From the NCBI GenBank assembly GCA_024234995.1, contig JACKNF010000002.1, positions 201,001 to 265,000 on the forward strand: a stretch of 64,000 bases of DNA, in the 5' to 3' direction. The notes beneath the pieces were generated by a model, which was not told the DNA's origin, made no database searches, and saw only the letters and a list, made by a program, of their open reading frames with translations. Positions 41,916 to 50,662 of this stretch are shown one piece after another (position 1 is the first letter of the stretch; every line of letters starts with the position of its first letter). Origin of the DNA: Gammaproteobacteria bacterium. GTDB taxonomy: Bacteria; Pseudomonadota; Gammaproteobacteria; Competibacterales; Competibacteraceae. The position numbers were made by a program, and so were the translations under genes.

Positions 41916-43172
41916 TTACTGCTTTGGCAGTAGCAGGGCGATAAACGTTGCAGCAAAGATGGCGCTGGTGATGACGCCGCTGATGCTGGCACCCAGCGCA
42001 TGCGGTAAAACCACCACTCCAGGCATAACAGACTTCTGTGCGACCTTAGCGCAAGTAGGTACGCAACTCACCCCGGCGATGCCGGTGACCGGATTGTATT
42101 TCTTGCCGGACAGGTAGTACATTGCGTAGCCGCCGATGATTCCGCCAATCCCGGAAATCAGTAGTGCCAGGATGCCCAGCATCAATAGTTTCACCACGAT
42201 CGGGTTCAAAATCGTACCGGCTTCGCACAGCACACCGAGCAGTAGTCCTAGGAAGAACGTCGATGCGTATAGCACAGTGTTCGAGAACAGTTCGAAGAAA
42301 TAGGTTAATTCGCTTTCTCGAATCACGACGCCGATAAATAGCGACAGGAATAACGGTGAGGCTACCGGGAATAACAAGCTGAGCAACACGCAGGAGATCA
42401 CCGCGAACACTAGTTTTTGATTGGAAGTGATCGGTTTGGTTTTCTCCATCGGCATTGGCAAAGCGCGAAGCTTCTCGGGAATCATCAACTTGATCAGGTA
42501 CGGATACCCACCGTAAGTCAGTCCTAGGTACAGATAAGCCACCACTGTAATCGGCACAAATAAATCTCGTGCCAGTTGCAGCGAGGTGAACAATACCATC
42601 GGCCCATCAGCACCCCCAATGGTTGCTACTGCTGCTGCTTGGCCCGGCGCTAAACCCATAGCGACCGCAATCGGATACACAAAAACCGTACCCAATTCTG
42701 CGAATAAGGCGATGAACATGCTCTGGAACGGCCGCGCCATGACAAAGCCTACGTCCAGCAAGGTACCGATACCCATAAACACCAGGCAGGCGATGAGACC
42801 GTTGCTGAACATGAAGGTGTAGATTGGTTGCAGCCAGTTGATCTGCAGAATGTTCATTAACGCCGTGGTATCCGAAGCTAGTGGCGCGACGAACAGGGTA
42901 CCAGGCATTTGCGCCTGTCCTGCAATGGCGTTTATCCCAGTCGCCGGATCGTAGGCTGAGAAGAACATGACGCCAGCATTGATTGTGGCCATGCCCAAGC
43001 CCATTGGGATCATGAGCAATGCTTCCAATACCCCTTTGCGTCCCAAATAGAGCAGTAGCACCCCCAGCGCCATGAGAAAAATGCGACCAAAGGCAATCTT
43101 AGGGTCCGTAGAGAACCCTTGCACCAGGGTGTTAATTCCCTGGAAAATATCAAGAAAATTCAGGGATTCCAT
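41916..43172 (-). CDS. mmdB: sodium-translocating decarboxylase beta subunit
   Basis: A 418-residue, highly hydrophobic protein of the OadB/MmdB/GcdB family, the membrane subunit that decarboxylates carboxybiotin and pumps sodium ions. About nine to eleven membrane helices are visible. Conserved parts include the MIPMGLGMATIN segment, GALCEAGTILNP-like residues (GVLCEAGTILNP) and GPMVLFTSLQLA with the sodium-binding region. It is the last gene of the operon, 19 bases after the biotin carrier. The symbol assumes methylmalonyl-CoA as substrate, which rests on the carboxyltransferase gene; an oxaloacetate or glutaconyl-CoA pump is structurally the same here. Confidence 0.9.
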   Translation of the reverse strand: MESLNFLDIFQGINTLVQGFSTDPKIAFGRIFLMALGVLLLYLGRKGVLEALLMIPMGLGMATINAGVMFFSAYDPATGINAIAGQAQMPGTLFVAPLASDTTALMNILQINWLQPIYTFMFSNGLIACLVFMGIGTLLDVGFVMARPFQSMFIALFAELGTVFVYPIAVAMGLAPGQAAAVATIGGADGPMVLFTSLQLARDLFVPITVVAYLYLGLTYGGYPYLIKLMIPEKLRALPMPMEKTKPITSNQKLVFAVISCVLLSLLFPVASPLFLSLFIGVVIRESELTYFFELFSNTVLYASTFFLGLLLGVLCEAGTILNPIVVKLLMLGILALLISGIGGIIGGYAMYYLSGKKYNPVTGIAGVSCVPTCAKVAQKSVMPGVVVLPHALGASISGVITSAIFAATFIALLLPKQ

Positions 43173-43191
43173 AATGGAACACTCCCGGTTG

Positions 43192-43593
43192 TTAGCCGAT
43201 GCTCAGCAATACCTGTCCGGCATCCACCGGATCGCCCGGCTTGACCGCGATGTTGGTCACTTTGCCACCGCGTTTGGCGACGACATGGGTGACCATCTTC
43301 ATGGCTTCCAGCGAGATCAGCTTGTCGCCCTCATTGACGGCTTGCCCGACGCTGACATGCACTGTTTGTACTACGCCACCCAGCGGCGCAACCTCGTCAC
43401 CTGGGCCAGTTGCCGTTGCAGGCGCAGCAGCAGGGGTTGGCGGTGGCGCCGTGGGTACGGGAGCAGGGGGTTGCGGTGCAACATTCATGCTGCCCGGTTC
43501 CGGGTACAGACTTTGAGCGCTGTCGGTTGATAGATCCTCAACGGCGACGATGTACTGCTTGCCTTCGACGGTGATGCGGAATTTTTTCTCCAT
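43192..43593 (-). CDS. mmdC: biotin carboxyl carrier subunit
   Basis: A 133-residue biotin carrier. It has an N-terminal segment with FRITVEGKQYIVAVEDL, a long Pro/Ala linker (about 38-62) and a C-terminal biotinyl domain with the attachment motif EAMKM (K99). The carrier swings between the carboxyltransferase and the OadB-type membrane subunit. Its position between the gamma and beta subunit genes matches mmdADCB operons. Confidence 0.93.
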   Translation of the reverse strand: MEKKFRITVEGKQYIVAVEDLSTDSAQSLYPEPGSMNVAPQPPAPVPTAPPPTPAAAPATATGPGDEVAPLGGVVQTVHVSVGQAVNEGDKLISLEAMKMVTHVVAKRGGKVTNIAVKPGDPVDAGQVLLSIG

Positions 43594-43659
43594 GGATGTT
43601 TTCTCGCAAGATATTAGAGTAAGGGAGGGTTAGGAGCTTGAAAATCAGCTAGGCAAAAT

Positions 43660-44004
43660 CTAACGGTGCCCGCGCGGCGCGTGCGACGTGTGATGAACCG
43701 AACGCGCCTCGGCTGTCCAACTGTAGCCTCGGGCGAGCGCTTCGATATGGACGATACGATGGGCACCGAGCATTGCAGCCACAGCAGCAGTGATGACCGC
43801 TAGATGTTCCTGCGGGATGCCAGCGGCCACCACCGGCTGCGGCGCAACGGGCTTGGCCACCGGTACAGGCACAGTCACTTGCCGTGACAATGCCCAGACA
43901 ATGCCGCGAATGACCACGGCTACTAGCATCGAAACCACGATCACGATGCCGTAGATCACGAGGATGTCGCCAATGGCGTTCATCGTGGTGTAGGAAGAGT
44001 TCAT
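43660..44004 (-). CDS. mmdD: sodium-translocating decarboxylase gamma/delta subunit (OadG-type)
   Basis: A 114-residue protein with one membrane helix near residues 12-34 (ILVIYGIVIVVSMLVAVVIRG), a Pro/Val linker and a C-terminal segment with EHLAVITAAVAAMLGAHRIVHI and a His-rich tail (HHTSHAPRGHR). This matches the OadG/MmdD subunit that anchors the carboxyltransferase to the membrane pump. It lies 65 bases after the carboxyltransferase and 66 before the biotin carrier. Confidence 0.85.
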   Translation of the reverse strand: MNSSYTTMNAIGDILVIYGIVIVVSMLVAVVIRGIVWALSRQVTVPVPVAKPVAPQPVVAAGIPQEHLAVITAAVAAMLGAHRIVHIEALARGYSWTAEARSVHHTSHAPRGHR

Positions 44005-44069
44005 CAGGGATTTCCCGGTGTAGAGTGGATGACGATCCGGACCGGCGTGAGCCGGTGGCCGGACAGGGT

Positions 44070-45621
44070 TCAGAGCGGGATGTCACCGTGCTTCTTGGCC
44101 GGGCGCAATTCGCGCTTGGTCAGTAGCTTGCGCAACGCCAGAGCGATAGTGGCCCGAGTGTCAGCGGGCTCGATCACGTCGGTGATGTAGCCGCGTGAGG
44201 CTGACATATAGGGCGAGGCAAACTTGGCCCGGTACTCGGCCGCCAGTTCGGTGGCTTTGGCCTTGCGGTCCTCGGCCGCCTTGAGTTCGCTGCGATAGAG
44301 GATATTGACCAGCACCTTCCGCGCCCATCACCGCGATTTCGGCGGTTGGCCAGGCGAATACCGCATCTGCGCCCATTTCCTGAGCGCACATTGCCAGGTA
44401 GGAGCCGCCGTAAGCCTTACGCAGAATGATGGTGATCTTGGGTACGGTGGCGGAGGCGTAGGTGTAAAGCATCTTCGCGCCATGGCGAATGATGCCGCCA
44501 CGCTCCTGTTCGATGCCGGGCAGGAAGCCGGGCACGTCCACCAGCGTCACCAGAGGAATGTTGAAGGCATTGCAGAAACGGATAAACCGAGCGCCTTTGT
44601 CAGAGGCGTCGATATCCATCGCTCCGGCCCTGACCAGCGATTGATTCGCGAGGATGCCGACCACAGTCCCTTGAATGCGGGCGAAACCCACCACAATGTT
44701 GCCGGCCCAACCTGCATGGACTTCTAGGAATTGACCGTTATCGACCAGCCGTCTGATGACAGGTTGCACGTCCATGGGTTCTGAAGAGGTTTCCGGGATC
44801 AGCGCATTAATGCCTTCATCTGCTGACAGGTCGAGGTCGGGATAGGGCTGATGGGGCGGGTCCTCGGTGTTGTTGGACGGCATGTAGCTGAGCAACGCTT
44901 TTGCAATTTGGATGGCATGGCGGTCATCTTCAGCGACAAAGTGGACGTTGCCGCTGATCGTCGCATGCATCTGGGCGCTGCCGACCTCGTCCAGACTGGT
45001 GGTGCGGCCGGTGACAGCCTTGATCACCTCCGGGCCCGTGATGAACATGTAGGCGTTCTGCTTGGTCATGATGATGAAATCCATCAGCGCCGGCGAATAC
45101 GACGCGCCGCCGGCGCAGGGACCGGCGATGATGGCGATCTGTGGTACGACGCCCGATAGCAGTACGTTGTTGTAGAACACCTCGCCATAACCGGACAGTG
45201 CATCGACCGCTTCTTGGATGCGGGCGCCGGCAGAGTCCTTGAACGCTACGACCGGCACACCAATCTTGAGCGCCATCTGCATGGATTGCACGATCTTCTT
45301 AGCATGCATTTTTCCTAGGGTGCCGCCCATGACCGTAAAATCCTGGCTGAACGCGGCAACCGGCCGGCCATCGACGAAACCAGTACCGACGATTACACCG
45401 TCGGAAGGCAGTTCCTTGTCGGCTAAGCCAAAGTGCTTGGCAGCATGCTTGGCGTGGGTGGCGATTTCCTGGAAGGTGTCCGGCTGGAATAGAGCCAGCA
45501 ACCGTTCGCGGGCACCCATCAATCCCTTGGCGTGACGTTCCTGAAGTTTGTCTTCGCCACCGCCGGCTAACACCTTAGCACGGCGTTCCCGCAAAATTTC
45601 AAGCTGTTTTTCAGAAAGCAT
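44070..45621 (-). pseudogene. mmdA: methylmalonyl-CoA decarboxylase carboxyltransferase, frameshifted
   Basis: The family is the propionyl/methylmalonyl-CoA carboxyltransferase of about 515 residues. The first frame (from 45621) codes for residues 1 to about 437 with SDGVIVGTGFVDGRP, AGGASYSPALMDF, GSAQMH and the second-half FLPGIEQERGGIIRHGAK, then loses the family at AVMGAEGAG. The expected continuation, VNILYRSELKAAEDRKAK to the typical end RELRPAKKHGDIPL, is in the next frame (44315 down to 44070). One extra base at about 44309-44313 explains this. It could be a real mutation or a sequencing or assembly error. It starts the mmdADCB-like operon; GAGGACC precedes the ATG. Confidence 0.88.
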
Positions 45622-46010
45622 GAACGGTCCTCATGATGGTTCGGGTTGATCGACAAATCGACAGTCAATGGCCCGCGTCCTGCGTCCGGGTAACGCAGGG
45701 CTGGTTATCTCTTTTGGTGAGACGCGGGGGAGTAACGGTCTGGGCAGGGCGATAGTAGTGGTGGAGGATTCCCCATCATCGACACTGACCCGTTCCAGCC
45801 AAATTTTGCTTTAAGGGTAGCTGAAATCCTGACAAACGCGATAGCCCTTTACGAGATGTCATAGATCAGCACGGCGCACGTTTCACTTTTACTTACACAT
45901 CTTCGCGATATTTTCGCGATATTGGTGTAAGGGCCGGTCTTTCGGCCAATGTCAGAAACGTTGCCGTTTGGCAGCAGGGTCCTGTTTTTAGTTGTGCAAT
46001 CCAATTGAAA
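45622..46010. other. 389-base region upstream of the decarboxylase operon
   Basis: No convincing gene. It should contain the promoter of the decarboxylase operon. A perfect tandem 11-base repeat, TTCGCGATATT, lies at 45902-45912 and 45913-45923, and GGCCG/CGGCC can pair shortly after it (about 45932-45948). These may form a regulator site but are 280 bases from the operon start. Confidence 0.4.
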
Positions 46011-46250
46011 TTATTTAGGAAATAATTTCTTTGGCAGTCCGTCAGAGGCAAGATAAACACCTTGCCTATTTGAACATGGGCTGGAAATCCGTGCTGCGGA
46101 TTCATCGGCAAGTGGTGAAAACGGCAGCTTTGGTTCCTCCTGAATCGGGGTTAACCGGATTAACTCACTGCGGCGGTGGGAGCGATTCATCGCTTCTTGG
46201 CTGCGAATACGCCGGTTGCGTTGGGCTTGCGTGGCGGCAGGATGCTTCAT
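46011..46250 (-). CDS. possible small basic ORF after the FabD-like gene
   Basis: A 79-codon ORF whose ATG overlaps the stop of the FabD-like gene by ATGA, as in translationally coupled genes. The product is Arg/Ser-rich with no recognisable domain (NRRIRSQEAMNRSHRRSEL near the start). The overlap is the only support; by composition it could equally be non-coding. Confidence 0.22.
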   Translation of the reverse strand: MKHPAATQAQRNRRIRSQEAMNRSHRRSELIRLTPIQEEPKLPFSPLADESAARISSPCSNRQGVYLASDGLPKKLFPK

Positions 46251-47206
46251 GGACGCAGGGCCTCTGCGGTTTCCCGCAGGGTTCGACTATTGATGGCCGC
46301 ATGATAGTGCGCGCTGAAGTCCGAGCCACGCAGTGCTTTCTTGATCATACTTTCTAGATTGGGACGCTTGTCTTCAGGATTCGGGTCGCTGCCCAGCCCG
46401 CCGCCAAATTCGACGATGCAGGTGATGCCGTCGTGGAAAGCCATTTCAAGATTGTCGATCCAATGGACCGGGTGGAACAGCTGGAAGAAGAGCCGGGTCT
46501 TGATGGCGGCTGGATCAGGGTCGTGATAGCCGCCCGTATTGTTGGATAGGATGCGGATCGTTGGAGTATCCATCTCGGCGGCATCCAGCGCTGGACGGAA
46601 ATGCAGAGCAGCAGTGATCATATAAAAAGTATGGAAAGCACCTTCGGTCTTGAGGCGAGTAGGCCGCTTGCGTGGAAAGTGCGTATGTGCATCTGCTGTC
46701 AGCCGGTCCAGATCTTCGCCAAGACCGCCCACCACGATCTGGTCGAGCAAGTTACGGGCGGCGACTACGCAATAGTGTTTTTCCGCTAATGGCTGGATAT
46801 TGTCCAGATGCAGCGGAAAAGCCAGCATTTCGCCGCTGCCATAGTCGGCCATGCACTCGCCGCGCTTTTGCACCAGCCGCAGGGCTGTTTCGAAATTCAG
46901 AGCGCCGGCGGCGACCAGGGCGCAATATTCGCCAAGACTATGGCCGCCGGTGATGACTGGATTGACTTGGTGGCCGGTCAGCTCCCGGAAAATGTTCAGG
47001 CAGGCCAGCGAATGGACCAGTAGCGCGGGTTGTGTGTAGCGAGTCAGCTTGAGCTTTTCTTCAGGCCCTTCCTGGCAAAGCTTGACGAGATCGTAGCCCA
47101 AGATGTCATTGGCTTGCTCATAGAGTTGCCGGGCTATCGGGAAATCGCGGATCAGATCGCTGCCCATACCGACATATTGGGAGCCCTGTCCGGGAAAAAT
47201 GAACAT
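46247..47206 (-). CDS. FabD-like acyltransferase (malonyl-CoA:ACP type)
   Basis: A 319-residue acyltransferase domain protein. It starts MFIFPGQGSQYVGMG, has the nucleophile Ser in GGHSLGEY (S90), the catalytic-type His in TEGAFHTFYM (H192) and a final VEFGGGLGSDPNPE region. Such enzymes load malonyl or related groups on an acyl carrier protein. It stands alone, away from the fab cluster, and the sequence differs from housekeeping FabD in several blocks, so it may serve a polyketide or specialised lipid route, as is typical of stand-alone copies. The frame is open to 47305; ATG 47206 gives the family start. Confidence 0.83.
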   Translation of the reverse strand: MFIFPGQGSQYVGMGSDLIRDFPIARQLYEQANDILGYDLVKLCQEGPEEKLKLTRYTQPALLVHSLACLNIFRELTGHQVNPVITGGHSLGEYCALVAAGALNFETALRLVQKRGECMADYGSGEMLAFPLHLDNIQPLAEKHYCVVAARNLLDQIVVGGLGEDLDRLTADAHTHFPRKRPTRLKTEGAFHTFYMITAALHFRPALDAAEMDTPTIRILSNNTGGYHDPDPAAIKTRLFFQLFHPVHWIDNLEMAFHDGITCIVEFGGGLGSDPNPEDKRPNLESMIKKALRGSDFSAHYHAAINSRTLRETAEALRP

Positions 47207-47365
47207 GATTTGTTGGTCCTGACTCGACACAGCAATGCGCTCCAGTGGGGAGTGATGGAAACAAACGGGCAAAGATACGAGCAAGTCGCCGGCAAGGCAA
47301 GGCATATATAGAACACTCTGTAGTAAAATTGGTGAACATCCTTATTAACAATTTTGAGGAAGCCT

Positions 47366-48268
47366 ATGGCCACCGCCACTATCATTGACGGTAAACATTT
47401 CGCTGCCCGGCTGCGTGCCGGTATCGCCACACATGTTGCCCAGCTCAAGACCCGTCACGGTTTGACGCCTGGCTTGGCGGTCGTGCTGGCGGGCGAGGAT
47501 CCTGCCAGCCAGATCTATGTGCGTAACAAGGGTTTGCAGGCTCAAGAAGCGGGTATGAATTCCTTTGAACACCGTCTGCCTGCAACTGTCACCCAATCCG
47601 AATTGCTGGCGTGTATTGCCGGCTTGAATCAGGATCCGTTGGTCAACGGTATCTTGGTTCAGTTGCCCCTGCCGTCGCAGATCGATCCGGAGAGAGTCAT
47701 TGAAGCCATCACAGTGAGCAAGGATGTGGATGGCTTTCATCCGCTCAATGCCGGCCTGTTGGCTGCCGGTGGAACGGCGATGATACCCTGTACGCCATTG
47801 GGTTGCCTGATGCTGCTTAAAGCTTATGCGGGTGAATTAGCTGGCCAGCGGGCGCTGGTGCTAGGACGCTCCAATATTGTGGGCAAGCCGATGGCAGCCT
47901 TGCTGCTGCGGGAGCATTGCACTGTGACCATTGCGCACTCGCGTACCCGTGACCTGGCAGATGAGTGCCGGCGGGCTGATCTCCTGGTAGCTGCGGTTGG
48001 CCGGCCGCAAATGGTTAAGGGGGATTGGTTGAAACCCGGCGCGACGGTGATCGATGTAGGTATAAACCGTATTCCCACTCCCGATGGCAAGGGTCGATTG
48101 GCAGGCGATGTGGACTTTACATCGGCGGTTGAAGTGGCAGGTGCAATCACTCCAGTGCCAGGTGGCGTTGGGCCGATGACTATCGCCTGTTTGCTCCTGA
48201 ATACTTTGACGGCCACCTGCCGGCAACACGGAATCCCAATTCCTGAGGTTACACCCATCCCTGAGTAG
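47366..48268 (+). CDS. folD: methylenetetrahydrofolate dehydrogenase/cyclohydrolase FolD
   Basis: A 300-residue bifunctional enzyme interconverting 5,10-methylene- and 10-formyl-tetrahydrofolate with NADP. Motifs: catalytic Lys region YVRNKGLQAQEAG, GILVQLPLPSQID, KDVDGFHPLNAG, NIVGKPMAALLL and the C-terminal TPVPGGVGPMTIA. Length fits. ATG 47366 has GAGGA upstream; the TTG at 47354 is less likely. It is divergent from the FabD-like gene. Confidence 0.97.
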   Translation: MATATIIDGKHFAARLRAGIATHVAQLKTRHGLTPGLAVVLAGEDPASQIYVRNKGLQAQEAGMNSFEHRLPATVTQSELLACIAGLNQDPLVNGILVQLPLPSQIDPERVIEAITVSKDVDGFHPLNAGLLAAGGTAMIPCTPLGCLMLLKAYAGELAGQRALVLGRSNIVGKPMAALLLREHCTVTIAHSRTRDLADECRRADLLVAAVGRPQMVKGDWLKPGATVIDVGINRIPTPDGKGRLAGDVDFTSAVEVAGAITPVPGGVGPMTIACLLLNTLTATCRQHGIPIPEVTPIPE

Positions 48269-48286
48269 AACCTGGAGGAATTGATC

Positions 48287-49168
48287 ATGCTGGTTCATTA
48301 CGACATGCCGCTTTGGCGGCCACCCTCCGAGGCAGAGAGCTTTATTCTGCAAGTAACTCTGGGGTGCAGCTTCAACCGATGTAGCTTCTGTTCCATGTAT
48401 CGGACCAAGAGTTTTGCGGTCCGTCCGTTGGAGGCGGTTCAGGCCGAAATCCAGATAATGGCGCACGCCTGCCCTGGAACACGACGGGTATTCCTGGCCG
48501 ATGGCGATGCATTGGCTGCACCGGCCGGCCATCTCGTCATCCTGTTGAGATTATTGCATGCTGCATTTCCTCAGTTAGAGCGGGTATCTAGCTACGCGCT
48601 GCCGGCTAATTTACTGAAGAAATCGGTGGAAGAACTGGTTGAGTTGCGTGAGAACGGTCTGAAATTATTGTATTACGGCATCGAAACCGGCTCGGCAGAT
48701 CTGCTGAAACGGATTACCAAGGGTGCAACGCCGGAGGCTATGGTGACGGGCTTAACCAAGGCTAAAAAGGCGGGCTTGATTCTCTCGGCGACGGTGATTC
48801 TCGGTCTTGGCGGGCAGGCGCATTGGCAGGCGCATATCGACGCCACAGCAGAGCTGGTCAACCAGGTGGAATTGGACTATCTCTCAACTTTACAGCTTAT
48901 GCTGGATCCGGTGATTCATGACGAATTCCATCGCAAATTCCGTGAACCGTTTCAGGAGCAAGATGACTGGGCGCTGCTAATCGAACAGGTGCGGCTGATT
49001 GAGCGGTTGAATCCGCCTTTGCCATTGGTGTTTCGTTCCAATCACGCTTCGAATGCCTTGGCATTGGCTGGCGAATTACCCAAAGATCGTGAGCGGTTGC
49101 TGGCGCGACTGGAACATGCGCTGGCCGGCCGGACGTCGTTGCGTCCGGCTTGGCTGCGAGGCTATTGA
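48287..49168 (+). CDS. radical SAM protein of unknown function
   Basis: A 293-residue radical SAM enzyme. The cluster motif is C27/C32/C35 (GCSFNRCSFCSMY), with four residues between the first two cysteines instead of the usual three. The same spacing is known from some Elp3-like and related radical SAM groups. ADGDALAA and YYGIETGS are further radical SAM marks, and ATVILGLGG is a SAM-contact motif. No accessory domain is seen. Function is unknown; it is 18 bases after folD and shares its strand, so a folate or one-carbon link is possible but weak. The ATG follows GGAGG. Confidence 0.85.
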   Translation: MLVHYDMPLWRPPSEAESFILQVTLGCSFNRCSFCSMYRTKSFAVRPLEAVQAEIQIMAHACPGTRRVFLADGDALAAPAGHLVILLRLLHAAFPQLERVSSYALPANLLKKSVEELVELRENGLKLLYYGIETGSADLLKRITKGATPEAMVTGLTKAKKAGLILSATVILGLGGQAHWQAHIDATAELVNQVELDYLSTLQLMLDPVIHDEFHRKFREPFQEQDDWALLIEQVRLIERLNPPLPLVFRSNHASNALALAGELPKDRERLLARLEHALAGRTSLRPAWLRGY

Positions 49169-49277
49169 GCCGGTGCTTGTTGAGTTCTTAGTCTTGATCC
49201 TTGCAAGGATGCATGATGCAAGGTGCCAAGATGATTTGCCCGCACGCTTTATGCTAGATAATAATTTGATGATTAAG

Positions 49278-49763
49278 TCAAGCGGCTACCCGGGTCTTAG
49301 CTTCGCTATGGCAGACTGCTGCCAGGATCTGATCTTCGAGCTCGATGCGGGTCGCTAATGATTCGCCCAATTGCGAGAGTGCTCGATCCAGTTGAGCGAG
49401 TGCTGGTTCGGATAATTCACCGTCATAGCGGTCATGGAAAGCCAAGGCAGCCTGCGTTGTCCAGGCAATGCGGGTATAGAGTTGCCGGGCTAATTCGCGG
49501 GCCTGACGATAGGGCGAGTCGGCTGGTTGCTCTTCGAGTGCTTGGTAGACTTCGAATGGCCCCAGCGCCAGATAATCCACCAGTGCCTGCTGGAATCGCC
49601 GTAACCGGTGCCGGGCCGGACCAGCGAGCGTAAAGGGTTTCATCGCAGCCAGTTTTTGATAAAGCACCAAGCTCTCCTGGCGCGCAGTCAATAGTTTAGC
49701 TACCAGATCGGGCAGCGCCTTGCTATGGACAGCATCAGCAGTCATCGCTGTGTTCATGGGCAT
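49278..49763 (-). CDS. rsd: anti-sigma-70 regulator Rsd/AlgQ
   Basis: A 161-residue helical protein of the Rsd/AlgQ family, recognised from LPDLVAKLLTARQESLVLYQKLAAMKP, ALVDYLALGPFEVYQAL and LDRALSQLGESLATRIELEDQIL. It binds region 4 of the housekeeping sigma factor and favours alternative sigma factors; in Pseudomonas AlgQ also affects alginate and iron genes. Downstream neighbour effects are unclear. ATGs at residues 1, 3 and 7 make the start slightly ambiguous. Confidence 0.85.
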   Translation of the reverse strand: MPMNTAMTADAVHSKALPDLVAKLLTARQESLVLYQKLAAMKPFTLAGPARHRLRRFQQALVDYLALGPFEVYQALEEQPADSPYRQARELARQLYTRIAWTTQAALAFHDRYDGELSEPALAQLDRALSQLGESLATRIELEDQILAAVCHSEAKTRVAA

Positions 49764-49887
49764 ATCCTCCAGGCAGTAATATTTTTGTGTTTTTGACTAT
49801 AGTGGTAGGAGCTTACCGCGAATATCCATCCAATGCCAAACATTCGCAATATGATCTAATAGGGTGCTGTCAATGAGTGACCTGCTC

Positions 49888-50553
49888 TCAAGAGTGGCTC
49901 ACTACCTGATTGCGCAAGTAGACCGGCCGCACCTGCTCGGCAGTCAGCCACTCGCTGCGTCTGCCAGGATCGGCAGCCAGCCGGGCCACGTCGCCAGCCC
50001 GCGGATAACAATCACCCTTCCAGCCGCTGACAGTTAACCGTTGTGACAAGGTCTGGGAGTAGGCCGTCCAGCCACTCCCAGCGCCAAACCACTCACCCGG
50101 TGGAGCGGTTACCTGAACTGGCGCGCAGACTTGTTCCTCAGCTAACCATTGCGTCGCTTCATCCGTGACGGTCCAAGTCCCCCAATAAACTTCACCCATG
50201 CGAGCATCCAGCGCGGCAGCAATCCGCGTCTGACCGGTGTCCCGCGCTGTGCCGAGTGCCAGTGCTGCCAAGGTAGATATGGGTACAACCGGTAGATCGC
50301 TAGCAAAAGCCATGCCCTGGACAACGCCTATCGCGATGCGTACCCCGGTAAAAGCGCCTGGTCCGCGCCCGGCGGCCAGGGCGTCTAATTGATGGATCGT
50401 CAGTCCAGCTTCCGCTAGCACCATCTCGATCATTGGCAGAATCAATGCCGCATGGCGGCGCGGAGCCAATTCATAACATTCCAACACAGTGCCATCTATC
50501 CACACGGCGGCGGAACAGGCTTCAGTCGCGGTCTCTAGCGCCAATAGCTTCAA
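49888..50553 (-). CDS. tsaB: tRNA threonylcarbamoyladenosine protein TsaB
   Basis: TsaB (YeaZ) is the scaffold partner of TsaD in t6A synthesis. It has LLALETATEACSAAVW at the N-terminus, a LLPMIEMVLAEAGL-type helix, AGRGPGAFTGVRIA and VVPISTLAALALG. From the TTG at 50553 it is 221 residues; this start is chosen because TAGGAG lies seven bases upstream and the next residues match the family. An in-frame ATG at 50580 would add nine residues. TsaD is encoded at 346-1362. Confidence 0.94.
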   Translation of the reverse strand: MKLLALETATEACSAAVWIDGTVLECYELAPRRHAALILPMIEMVLAEAGLTIHQLDALAAGRGPGAFTGVRIAIGVVQGMAFASDLPVVPISTLAALALGTARDTGQTRIAAALDARMGEVYWGTWTVTDEATQWLAEEQVCAPVQVTAPPGEWFGAGSGWTAYSQTLSQRLTVSGWKGDCYPRAGDVARLAADPGRRSEWLTAEQVRPVYLRNQVVSHS

Positions 50554-50662
50554 AACGTTACTCCTAAGATGCGATTTCAAACCGCTTTAACCAGTACCCA
50601 AAATTACCCCATACAGATTAAGACGTACAGTGTCTATCTTGGCTAAAATAGCCAGAAAATTC

